Part shown: in pieces, positions 1 through 8,814 of the stretch
Numbering within the stretch: position 1 is the first letter of the stretch
Layout of the letters: each line of letters starts with the position of its first letter
Assembly: GCA_009782605.1 (NCBI GenBank)
Contig: WRIR01000002.1
Coordinates: forward strand, 1-64,000
DNA: 64,000 nucleotides
Source of the DNA: Eggerthellaceae bacterium
GTDB lineage: Bacteria; Actinomycetota; Coriobacteriia; Coriobacteriales; Eggerthellaceae
Direction: 5' to 3'
Program-made: the position numbers and the translations under genes
Notes under the pieces: generated by a model
Told to the model about the DNA's origin: nothing
Databases searched by the model: none
Seen by the model: the letters and a program-made list of their open reading frames with translations, nothing else

Positions 1-216
1 GCGTCGAGCCGTCCTGCAAAAAAGCCGTGACCAGCCGCCGCAGGGCTGTCAACACAGGGAAAGTTGGTGCGGCGGGTTTTCACCCAAAAACCTTCCTACC
101 CACACTAAAGGGCGAATAGCCAATTTTTTCAAATACCTAAAATGGAAACGCCCATCTATCCGAGCTGCCTTTGGCGGGATTGGCATTGGCGGCGCTTCCC
201 TGGGATGGGGACAGGG

Positions 217-1536
217 CTACCGGGGGGTGGAAAGGGAGCTTGACTCGGAGAGGGACATGCCGCGGGTCTCGGGGGCGAGGAAGACAGACAGGACGAGCGC
301 GAGCACCACGAGGCCTGCGGCGACCAGCATGGTCGGCCCGATGCCGTATGCCGCGAGGAAGAGCGGCGTGCCGTAGGTGGCGATGACGGTCCCGATACGC
401 GAGAAGGCTATCGCGATGCCCACGGCAGAGGCGCGGACCTCGGTCGGGAACAGCTCGTTGGGGTAGAGCCACTGTAGGATGCCCGGCCCCCCGCTGAAGA
501 AGGCGTAGAGCCCGAAAGCGCAGATGACCACAAGCAGCGGGGCTGTCGGGAAGAGGCCTAGGACGAGAAGCCCCACCGCCATCAGGGCAAGGCTGCCGAT
601 CAGGAGCTTGCGCCGCCCCAGGGAGTTCAGCCAAAACATCGCGGGGACAGAGCCCACCAGGAAGAACAGGCTGACGGCGCTCTCCCCGAGAATCGCCTCC
701 CGCCCCACGCTGGCGCCGAAAGCCGCCATGATGTCGGGGCCGAAGGTGTAGATGGCATACATCGGCACGACCTGGCACAGCGTGAGCACCCCCAGGTAGA
801 CTATCCGCTTCCCATAGCCCTTCGCGAACACCTTCCGGAGGTCGGTCCTGCCGTCCGTCCCGTCGGGCACAAGGGCCACGTCGGCGCCGAACACCCTGCC
901 GACCACCGCCTCGGCCTCGGCGACGCGGCCCTTCTTCGCGAGCCAGAGGGGGGATTCGGGGATGTCGTGGCGGCCGATGAGCAGGACGACGCAGGGGATG
1001 ACGGCGCTGCCTAACATCCACTTCCAGCCGTCCTCGACGCCGTAGAGCGCATAGCCCACGAAGGCGGCGACGGTCGCGCCGAGGTACCACGCCGCAGAGA
1101 CGATGCCCATCGAGACGGCACGGTGCCTCTTGGGGGTGAACTCGGCTATCAGGGATGTCGCAATGGGGTAGTCCGCGCCGACGAAGACGCCGATGAAGAA
1201 GCGCGTCAGCACCAGCTGCAGGGGGTTTGAGGCAAGCACGCTCAAAAGCGAGAAGGCGCCTATCGCGACGATGTCGATGATGAACATCTTCCTGCGGCCG
1301 ACACAGTCGGTCAGATAGCCGCCCGCAATCGTGCCCACGAAGATGCCCGCAAGCACCGAGGCGCCGATGGCGGCGCCCCAGGCGACGCTCAGGTCGAAAT
1401 GCGGGACTATCTGGGTGAGGGCGACGCCGATGAGGGACAAGACGTAGCCGTCGAGGAAGGAGCCGCCGCTTGAGAAGAGGGTGACCTTCTTCAAGAAGCG
1501 CGTCATGGCCACGTCATCCAGGGTCCTTGTTGCCAC
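217..1536 (-). CDS. MFS transporter (metabolite:H+ symporter-like)
   Basis: Multi-TM protein with MFS signatures (GGYLTDCVGRRKMF, R-rich loops, PESPLWL). Start placed at GTG 1536 after AAAGGAG, downstream of the ORF-track start. Confidence 0.85.
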   Translation of the reverse strand: MATRTLDDVAMTRFLKKVTLFSSGGSFLDGYVLSLIGVALTQIVPHFDLSVAWGAAIGASVLAGIFVGTIAGGYLTDCVGRRKMFIIDIVAIGAFSLLSVLASNPLQLVLTRFFIGVFVGADYPIATSLIAEFTPKRHRAVSMGIVSAAWYLGATVAAFVGYALYGVEDGWKWMLGSAVIPCVVLLIGRHDIPESPLWLAKKGRVAEAEAVVGRVFGADVALVPDGTDGRTDLRKVFAKGYGKRIVYLGVLTLCQVVPMYAIYTFGPDIMAAFGASVGREAILGESAVSLFFLVGSVPAMFWLNSLGRRKLLIGSLALMAVGLLVLGLFPTAPLLVVICAFGLYAFFSGGPGILQWLYPNELFPTEVRASAVGIAIAFSRIGTVIATYGTPLFLAAYGIGPTMLVAAGLVVLALVLSVFLAPETRGMSLSESSSLSTPR

Positions 1537-1619
1537 GGCGGTGCTCCTTTCCCGAATCTCTACCTGCCTACACGTGCTCAGTACGCTAAAACCCTCGTGC
1601 TTGTTCGGTAAATCTAACA

Positions 1620-1775
1620 CTTTGTCATTGCATATAGCATTCCGTCATTGCCTCTGGCGTTCCGTCATTGCCTCTGGCGTTCCGTCATTGCCTCTGGCGT
1701 TCCGTCATTGCGGGCTTGACCCGCAATCTTACCAAAGCCCCTGTTCGGTTGCGGGTCAAGCCGCAATGACGACAG
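1620..1775. repeat. Tandem ~20-bp repeat (gttccgtcattgcctctggc) running into an inverted palindromic repeat (gtcattgcgggcttgacccgcaatc ... ttgcgggtcaagccgcaatgac)
   Basis: Read directly: about four near-identical 20-bp units, then two arms in inverted orientation, each with its own TTGCGGG/CCCGCAA dyad. Confidence 0.9.
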
Positions 1776-1811
1776 GGCGGCGACAAAACTGACTGCTTCT
1801 CAGGCCCTCCC

Positions 1812-2684
1812 CTAGTCCCACTCGATGATGCCCCAGTTGAGGTGCGGCTTTGCGCCGGTCGCCTCGGCGTCGGCGTCTGCCAGCTGGAAGCGGATCTCCT
1901 TGTCGCCCACCTTCCACATCCTGGTGTGGAGGCACGTGCCGGGGATAAGCGGGGAGGTGACGCGGGTCTTGAAGCGCAGCATCCGCTCGGGCTCGCCGGG
2001 GAAATAGGTCGCAATCGCATGGCGCATGACGATGCCCGCATAGCTGATGGCGTGCGCGATGGGACGGCCGAGCCCGGTCTGGGCGGTGTAGCCCCAGTCG
2101 ATGTGCTGCTGGTGCCAGTCGCCCATCAGGCGGTAGATAAGCGGCATGTTGAAGGGCATCGTCTCTTCGACGACAGCGTCCGGCGCGCGGTCGGGCATCT
2201 CGACGATGTCCTTCGGCGGCGCCTCGCCGCCCCAGCCGCCGTCATAGATGCACACGTCCCAGGTCTCGACGGTGCACAGATGCGTGCCGTCGGAGCTGTA
2301 GGACTTGCCGGTCTGCTTGGAGAGGCAGCCCCGGCCCTCGCCACGGTCGTAGAGCGCGTCTTGCGTGACGAAGGTCTCGATGCGGTCGGCCATCTTGAAG
2401 GGGGCGTGGAAGGCGATCTCGAACCCGTAGTGCAGCGAGCCCGCGTAGTTGTAGCCGTAGTCGAGCGTCTGCGTCATCTCCTCGTGCACGGTGAGCGGCA
2501 CGCCGAAGATGGGGAGCACCTTGAGGTCGGGGTCGTGCGCGTCCTTCTCGTTCACATATTCCAGGTCGGTCTTGCCGTCGAATGCCGCGTTGCAGCCGAG
2601 TGCGCAGATCTCAAGGTCCTTGAAGGTGTACTCGCGTACGAAGGGCCCGAACTCCTTGCCGACGATTTCTGTGCTGATTGCCAT
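1812..2684 (-). CDS. MaoC-like / hydratase-2 family enoyl-CoA hydratase
   Basis: Hydratase-2-like motif LIYRLMGDWHQQHIDWGYTAQTGLGRPIAHAISYAG. Start MAISTEIV at 2684 after a GGAAG-type SD. Confidence 0.8.
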   Translation of the reverse strand: MAISTEIVGKEFGPFVREYTFKDLEICALGCNAAFDGKTDLEYVNEKDAHDPDLKVLPIFGVPLTVHEEMTQTLDYGYNYAGSLHYGFEIAFHAPFKMADRIETFVTQDALYDRGEGRGCLSKQTGKSYSSDGTHLCTVETWDVCIYDGGWGGEAPPKDIVEMPDRAPDAVVEETMPFNMPLIYRLMGDWHQQHIDWGYTAQTGLGRPIAHAISYAGIVMRHAIATYFPGEPERMLRFKTRVTSPLIPGTCLHTRMWKVGDKEIRFQLADADAEATGAKPHLNWGIIEWD

Positions 2685-2783
2685 GGTGGTGCTTCCTTTC
2701 TCTCTTGATTCACAGCCTTGCTGCTGCTTTTCCTTTGCTGTGCGCCCGGGCGGCACGAGGCCTCCCCGCACGCAGGCCTTGCC

Positions 2784-4337
2784 TTATCCGAGTAGCTTCT
2801 TCTCTATCTTGTAACTGCAGGTCCGCGGGAAAGAGTCCACTACCTCGACCACCGAGGGCACCTTGAACGGGGCCATGTGCTCTTTGCAGAAGGCACGCAC
2901 CTCGGCCTCGGTGATCTGGGCGCCCGCCCGCGGCAGGACGAAGGCCTTGACCGCCTGGTCCCGGATGGGGTCGGGGATGCCGATGACCGCAGCCTCTTCG
3001 ATTGCGGGGTGCCTGGCCAAGACGCCCTCAAGCTCGGTCGTGGATATGTTCTCCCCCGAGCGCTTTATCATGTTGGCGCTGCGGTCGACGAAGTAGAACC
3101 AGCCCGACTCGTCCTGGTAGCCCTTGTCGTCGGTGTGCAGCCAGCCCTCGGCGTCGAGGGCGCGGGCGGTCTCGGCCTCGTCGTCGAAGTAGCCCTTCAT
3201 GATGGTGCGGCCGGGGACGCCCTTCACCCATATCTCGCCTATCTCGCCGGGGGGGACCTCTGTCCCGCCCTCGCCGACTATCTTCGCCTCATAGGACAGG
3301 CCGACGCGCCCGACCGACGGCCAGTTGCGCGGGCCCACAGGGGGGTCGGTGATAACCCAGGTGACCGACTCGGTCGAGCCGTAGGTGTTCATGAGACGCA
3401 CCGCGAAGCGTTCCTCGAAGGCCTGCTTCTCCGCGTCGCTTATGGGGAGGAAGTAAAGCACCTCGCGCAGGCAGTGCTCCTGCTCCCCGGGCGCAACCGG
3501 CTGGAGAAGCAGCGTGCGCACCATCATGGCGACGGCCTGGATGACGGTCGCGCGGTAGGTGCAGACCTGCCCCCAGAACTTGTGCGCCGAATACTTCTCG
3601 ACGACGATGAGCGTCGCCCCGGCCGTCAGCACCGGCGTGAGCGCGGCAAGCTGGAAGTTCGAGTGGCAGGCGGGCATGGTGGTGAGCACGCGGTCGTCGC
3701 AGGTGATGCCTGCCTCCCAGTCCCCGTAGAGCCCCGAGAACACCATGTTGGCATGGGTCAGGACGACCCCCTTGGGGCACGAGGTCGTACCAGAGGTGAA
3801 GATGACCTCCGCGGTGTCGTCGGAGCCCAGGTCCCGCACCTCGGCAAGCTCGCTTGGCTGAGCATCCTTCATGCGGGCGAAGTCCCGCACGCCGCCGCCC
3901 TGCCCGCCGAGGCGGGCGCCGATGACGCCCTTGGGCAGGTAGCGGGGGTCACTCAAGATGCCCTGGTAGCGGCCGAGGAAGCACCCCTGCACGACCGCGC
4001 AGGTCACCGAGCACTTCTCAAGCACGTACTCGCATTCCTCCTGCAGGTTCTGCTCGTTCAGGGGCACGGCGACCGCCCCTATCTTCGCAAGCCCGAAGAG
4101 GCACATCATGAACTCGGGGCAGGTGTGCATGTGGATCGCGACCATCTCGCCTGGCTGGACGCCGAGCTCGATGAAGAGGTTCGCCGTCTTGTTTATCTCG
4201 TCGTTGAAGGCGCCGTAGGTGAACTCGCAGACCGTGCCGTGCCGGTCCTGGAAGATGAGGAAGGGGTGCTGCGCTCGCGTGAGGGCGCGGTGGTCCCACA
4301 CGCTTCGCAAGGTCTCGGTTCCTACGATATCAGCCAT
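2784..4337 (-). CDS. caiC: AMP-forming acyl-CoA synthetase, CaiC-like (crotonobetaine/carnitine-CoA ligase family)
   Basis: AMP-binding motif FTSGTTSCPKGVVLTHAN, YGSTE and a C-terminal ANL domain; position in a caiTABCD-like order. Confidence 0.72.
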   Translation of the reverse strand: MADIVGTETLRSVWDHRALTRAQHPFLIFQDRHGTVCEFTYGAFNDEINKTANLFIELGVQPGEMVAIHMHTCPEFMMCLFGLAKIGAVAVPLNEQNLQEECEYVLEKCSVTCAVVQGCFLGRYQGILSDPRYLPKGVIGARLGGQGGGVRDFARMKDAQPSELAEVRDLGSDDTAEVIFTSGTTSCPKGVVLTHANMVFSGLYGDWEAGITCDDRVLTTMPACHSNFQLAALTPVLTAGATLIVVEKYSAHKFWGQVCTYRATVIQAVAMMVRTLLLQPVAPGEQEHCLREVLYFLPISDAEKQAFEERFAVRLMNTYGSTESVTWVITDPPVGPRNWPSVGRVGLSYEAKIVGEGGTEVPPGEIGEIWVKGVPGRTIMKGYFDDEAETARALDAEGWLHTDDKGYQDESGWFYFVDRSANMIKRSGENISTTELEGVLARHPAIEEAAVIGIPDPIRDQAVKAFVLPRAGAQITEAEVRAFCKEHMAPFKVPSVVEVVDSFPRTCSYKIEKKLLG

Positions 4338-4369
4338 CTCGAACCTCCCTACACCCTTTCCTCGTCTGC

Positions 4370-4600
4370 GGGCCTGACCCGCAATCCTTATCCTCCGTCG
4401 GGCTCGACCCGCAGTCCCGACCCTCCGTCATTGCGTGCCCGACCCGCAACCCTAGCCATCCTGCAGGCCTGACCCACAACCCGCACCTCCGTCATTGCGG
4501 GATCGACCCGCGACCTTGCCCTCCTGCAAGTCTGACCCACAACCCGCACCTCCGTCATTGCGGGCTTGACCCGCAATCTTTATCCTCCGTCACCCGCCGC
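4370..4600. repeat. Degenerate tandem array of the 'cctccgtcattgcgggcttgacccgcaatc' palindromic element
   Basis: About six diverged units; 'gacccacaacccgcacctccgtcattgcggg' occurs twice, ~62 bp apart. Confidence 0.85.
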
Positions 4601-4627
4601 GCCCCTCCTTGTAAGGACAAGCGCCCC

Positions 4628-5839
4628 CTACCCCAGCTTCACGACCCCGCCCTCCGCAAGCGCGGCTACCTCCCCTTCGCTGTAGCCCAGCTTCGCCAGC
4701 ACGTCGGCGGTGTCCTGCCCCAGCCTCGGCATCGGGCGCCACACGCGGCCGGGGTTGTTCTTGAAGCGCGGGAAGACGTTCAGCCCGTGGAAGGTCGAGC
4801 CGTCCTCGGCCTCCCAGTCGAGCCACACCTCGCGGGCCTTCAAGTGCTCCTCTTCGACCAGGTCGGGGAACTCCATGACTATCTGCGCGGCGATGCGGTG
4901 GGCGGCGAAGTCGGCCTCGATGTCGCGTCGGGCCTGCGACTCGCAATAAGCCTCAAGCCTGCGCTCTATCTCTTCGGCATGGGGGTTTGAAAGCCACAGC
5001 GCGCTGCAGTCCTCGGGGATGTCCTCACTCCCCCACAGATGCCCCAGCCCGATGCACTCAAGCAGGTACTTGTTCTGGTCGACGCCATAGACGCACAGCC
5101 CGATGAAGCCGTCCTTGCACCTGTACTCGCCGATGGCGCACAGGTTCTGGTTGCGCGCACCCGGGCGCGGCCAGATGACGTCGGCGTTCAGGTAGTCGAC
5201 CAGGTAGTACTGCCCGATCGAGAGCAGGGTCTCGAACATCGCCAGGTCGATGCTCTCCCCCTTGCCGGTCTTCTCGGCGCGGTAGAGCGCCGCGAGCGTT
5301 GACGAGGCTATCATGAGCGTGTTGAAGTAGTCGCCCGCATAGGGGCCGGGGTTCATGGGCTGGTCCTGCGTGCCGTTTTGGCACATGTAGCCGCTGTAGG
5401 CCATGACCGTCAGGTCGTAGGCCGCCCGGCCCACCATGGACGGCTCGCCCTCCTGGCCGAATCCGGAGACGTGCACGATGACGAGCTTGGGGTTGTGCTG
5501 CCAAAGCACTTCGTCGGTCACGCCCTTCTTCGCATAGGTGCCGCCCTTGCTCGCCTCGATGAAGATGTCGGCGTCCTCCACCATCTTGAAGAGGATCTCC
5601 TTGCCCTCGTCGGAGAAATAGTTGAGGGACACGCTGCGCTGGTTGCGGCGCTCGGCCTGCTTGACCCAGGCGGTGTCGCGGATCGTGTCGCCTGCGCCCG
5701 TGTTCTCAAGCCAGGTGACGTCTGCACCCCAGTCCGCCATGAGGTCGCAGGCCTTCGGCACCGCAAGCTCGACCGCCGAATAGACGACCTTGACACCATC
5801 GAGAACACCGAATGCCGGCTTGTTCGTTTCTATCGTCAT
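4628..5839 (-). CDS. caiB: CaiB/BaiF CoA-transferase, CaiB-like
   Basis: DEGKEILFKMVEDADIFIEASKGGTYAKKGVTDEVLWQHNPKLVIVHVSGFGQ matches remembered CaiB sequence; 403 aa from ATG 5839 with an AAAGGA SD. Confidence 0.8.
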   Translation of the reverse strand: MTIETNKPAFGVLDGVKVVYSAVELAVPKACDLMADWGADVTWLENTGAGDTIRDTAWVKQAERRNQRSVSLNYFSDEGKEILFKMVEDADIFIEASKGGTYAKKGVTDEVLWQHNPKLVIVHVSGFGQEGEPSMVGRAAYDLTVMAYSGYMCQNGTQDQPMNPGPYAGDYFNTLMIASSTLAALYRAEKTGKGESIDLAMFETLLSIGQYYLVDYLNADVIWPRPGARNQNLCAIGEYRCKDGFIGLCVYGVDQNKYLLECIGLGHLWGSEDIPEDCSALWLSNPHAEEIERRLEAYCESQARRDIEADFAAHRIAAQIVMEFPDLVEEEHLKAREVWLDWEAEDGSTFHGLNVFPRFKNNPGRVWRPMPRLGQDTADVLAKLGYSEGEVAALAEGGVVKLG

Positions 5840-5884
5840 TGTCCTGTTCCTTTCATATTGCCTTTTACCCTGTTTTAGCCTTCG

Positions 5885-5955
5885 TCCTTGCGGGCCACTT
5901 TCGTCATTGCGGGCCACTTTCGTCATTGCGGGCTTGACCCGCAATCTTACCAACC
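5885..5955. repeat. Third intergenic copy of the 'cgtcattgcgggcttgacccgcaatctt' element with 21-bp tandem units
   Basis: 'ttgcgggccactttcgtca' units followed by the palindrome. Confidence 0.85.
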
Positions 5956-6003
5956 ATCGACGTGCCTGCTTCGTCAGCGCCCGCAGAAGACCGGGGGGCC
6001 TTC

Positions 6004-7140
6004 CTATGCGCGGTACTGCTTGAGAATGCCCTTGGCAACCGTGAGGATCATCATCTCGTCGGTGCCGCCGGAGACCCTGTCGACACGCAGGTCGCGCCAG
6101 ATGCGCTGGATGCGGTGGTCGCCCGCGACCGCGACGCCGGCAAGTATCTGCATGGCATCGTCGACGACGGAAAAGGAGGCGTTCGCGCAGTAGTACTTGC
6201 ACATCGCCGCCTGAGCAGAGGTCATCTCGCCGGCGTCATAGGCACAGGCGGTCTCGTAGAGCATGTTCTTCATAGCGTCTATCTTGATGGCCATCTCGCA
6301 TATCTTGAGCTGGTTGAGCTGGAAGCGCCCGATAGCCTTGCCGAACTGCTCGCGCTGGTTCGCGTACTTGAGTGCGTCCTCGAAGGCGCACAGGGCGGTT
6401 CCGTAGTCGCAGGCGCCCACCAAGAAGCGCTCAAAGTCGAAGTCGCCGATGCCGCGGCTGAAGCCGTTGCCCTCGGTGCCGAAGAAGTCCTTCTCTTCGA
6501 GCTCCACGTCGTCGAGGTAGACCTCGCAGCAGCTGTCCATGCGCAGGCCCAGCTTCTCAAGCGGCTCAAGCTTGATGCCCGGAAGGCTCATGTCGACGAA
6601 GAACTCGGAGAAGCAGTCGTAGTTGTCCGCGTCACGTGCCATGATAACCAGGTAGGGGACGCCCGCAGAGGACGTGATAAAGGTCTTGTGTCCGTTGAGG
6701 TAGACCTTGCCGTCGCGGCGCTGGTAGGTCGTCTGGAGGCTGCCCACGTCAGACCCGGCCCCCGGCTCGGTGCAGGCGGAGTTCCATATCTGCTTGCCCG
6801 TGCCCAGGTAGGCCATCACCTTGTCTATCTGCTCCTGCGTGCCCTCGCGCAAAATGGTCTCGAAGCCGGGCAGCTGGTAGAGGACGTAGGTGGGTGCCCC
6901 GTGGCGCCCAAGCTCCTCGTAGATGGCCGTCAGGGTGACAAGCCCGAGGTCCAGTCCGCCGTGCTCCTCGGGAAGCATTATCTGGTCGAAGCCGAGCTCG
7001 CACAGCGCCTCGGTCCAGCGCAGGGGGTAGGCGTGCTTCTCGTCGCACTCCGAGAAGTAGACTTCCCAGTTCTCGCGCTGCATAAGCTCGCTGATGTTCT
7101 CCACAAAAAGCTGCTGTTCGTCTGAAAGTCTGAAATCCAT
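6004..7140 (-). CDS. caiA: Acyl-CoA dehydrogenase, CaiA-like (crotonobetainyl-CoA reductase family)
   Basis: [39 protein letters not shown] and [16 protein letters not shown] closely resemble remembered CaiA. Confidence 0.82.
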   Translation of the reverse strand: MDFRLSDEQQLFVENISELMQRENWEVYFSECDEKHAYPLRWTEALCELGFDQIMLPEEHGGLDLGLVTLTAIYEELGRHGAPTYVLYQLPGFETILREGTQEQIDKVMAYLGTGKQIWNSACTEPGAGSDVGSLQTTYQRRDGKVYLNGHKTFITSSAGVPYLVIMARDADNYDCFSEFFVDMSLPGIKLEPLEKLGLRMDSCCEVYLDDVELEEKDFFGTEGNGFSRGIGDFDFERFLVGACDYGTALCAFEDALKYANQREQFGKAIGRFQLNQLKICEMAIKIDAMKNMLYETACAYDAGEMTSAQAAMCKYYCANASFSVVDDAMQILAGVAVAGDHRIQRIWRDLRVDRVSGGTDEMMILTVAKGILKQYRA

Positions 7141-7198
7141 TTTTTCCTCCTTGGGTGTCGTTTTCTAAAATCTGGCAATTGCCTGGTGTTGTTTTCCT

Positions 7199-8569
7199 CT
7201 AATTGCTTGACTCTTCGGTTGCCTGCCCGGCTGCCTTGTCCGCTGCCTGCTCGTTTGCCAGGCCCGCCCGGCGCACCTGCCAGGCTGCGAAGATCCCCAG
7301 GGCGGCAAAGCCGATGAGCACCATGAAGATCGTGTTGTAGGCGTCGACGCCCCGTGCGTCGATCATTGAGCCGAACCAGGTGTGCAGGAAGGTGTCGGGC
7401 AGGAAGCCGACGACCGACAGGATGCCGGTTGCGGCGCCGAAGATGGGCAGGGGGACCTTTGCCTCGGTCAGGGTCGAGGACCCGATGCTGAAGCAGCCGT
7501 AGGATATGAAGCCGACCAGCACGACGAGCGCGGCGACCGCGACAACCATCGCCTCGTTGCGGGGAAGCACGAGGAATGCCGCGAGCACCACGACAGAAGC
7601 CACGAGGAAGCACATGATAGCCTTCGCGGGCGACCTCATGACCTTCGCCAGGCCGCCGGCGGCAGGGCCGGCAAGCAGGCCGATGCCGTAGGTGCGGATA
7701 AGCCCCACGACCGACACCAGCGCGATAGGCGCCGAGAAGCAGGCGGTCATGAACGGGGTCGTGTAGGTGACCCCCTGGTAGACCGCATAGATGAAGAACA
7801 TCGCGACCGCCGCCCAGATGACACCGGGGTTCTTGAAGGCCTTCGCAGCCTCGCTCAGGCTGAGCATCTTCGCGTCTGACTGTATCTCGCCTTCGAAGTT
7901 CGGGATGAAGAAGAAGGACAGGGCGCCCAGGGCCAGGATGAGGCAGCCTAAGAACACGAGCAGTATCGTCATCGACTGCGTGACGCTTGCGACCGAGGAC
8001 ACGATGGCGGTGTTGATGAGGCCGACGACCAGGCCGGCGACGCCGTAGATGGAGTAGCTGAAGCCTATCTGGGAGGGATAGGAGTCCTCGGAGCTTATCA
8101 GGCGGACGAGCTTGTAGCGGGTCCCCCACCAGATAAGGATGGTCGTGAAGCCCATGCCGATGAAGATGAGGTAGAGCACGCTCAGTGAAGGCAGCATCGC
8201 ATACCAGAAGGTGAAGGCCGCCGTTGCCGCCATGCCCACCCATGACAGGGTACGGACGCGTATCTTATCTGCAAGGACGCCAGCCGGGAGGTAGCAGACC
8301 ATCGCAACGATCGAGTATGCCGCAAGCAGGCCGCCCAGGTCGGCGTTCGTGCAGCCGAGGGCCTGCATCAAGGGGTCGTAAAAGACGCCCTTCAGGTAGG
8401 CGGGTGTGTAGATGATAGAGCTCCCCATGCTGACAAGGCACAGGAGGAAGACACGTCGTGCCTTCGTGAGGTCGGAGAACTTCATGTCCTTGCGTGCCAG
8501 GCTTACCATGAGAGCCTCCTTGTGTTCGAGCTTGCCTTTTTCATCGATCCTCCTTTTTCCTTCGGACAC
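7199..8569 (-). CDS. MFS transporter (start could be 8509, MVSLARKDM)
   Basis: 12-TM MFS-type hydrophobicity; first gene of the minus-strand cluster. Confidence 0.8.
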   Translation of the reverse strand: MSEGKRRIDEKGKLEHKEALMVSLARKDMKFSDLTKARRVFLLCLVSMGSSIIYTPAYLKGVFYDPLMQALGCTNADLGGLLAAYSIVAMVCYLPAGVLADKIRVRTLSWVGMAATAAFTFWYAMLPSLSVLYLIFIGMGFTTILIWWGTRYKLVRLISSEDSYPSQIGFSYSIYGVAGLVVGLINTAIVSSVASVTQSMTILLVFLGCLILALGALSFFFIPNFEGEIQSDAKMLSLSEAAKAFKNPGVIWAAVAMFFIYAVYQGVTYTTPFMTACFSAPIALVSVVGLIRTYGIGLLAGPAAGGLAKVMRSPAKAIMCFLVASVVVLAAFLVLPRNEAMVVAVAALVVLVGFISYGCFSIGSSTLTEAKVPLPIFGAATGILSVVGFLPDTFLHTWFGSMIDARGVDAYNTIFMVLIGFAALGIFAAWQVRRAGLANEQAADKAAGQATEESSN

Positions 8570-8814
8570 CGTCGCCTCCCGTGGCTGAAAGCCCTTGGCG
8601 CGGGGAGGCTTGCGTTGGCGGTATTATGCGGGGGTTCAAAGGGCCCCCGCATCGCCAAATCCCAGTGAAATCAGGGATACTTAAAAAGATGCGAGGGCCT
8701 ACTTATTTTCTAGTGATACGCTCTGAAATGCGATTTTTGGATGCAATGCGCACGCGATGCGGTAGAATACTGCCCAGGTCACAACAACCGGCACGAACAA
8801 GGAGGGGGTTTTCT

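Noticed and set aside
1620-1775. CRISPR-like short regular repeats
   Set aside because: The ~20-bp units are directly adjacent without unique spacers and no cas genes are present; better explained as a tandem/palindromic intergenic repeat.
2877-4472. Long plus-strand ORF (531 aa) opposite the CaiC-like gene
   Set aside because: Low-complexity Arg/Ala/Gly/Val-rich antisense frame typical of GC-rich DNA; the minus strand encodes a well-recognised enzyme.
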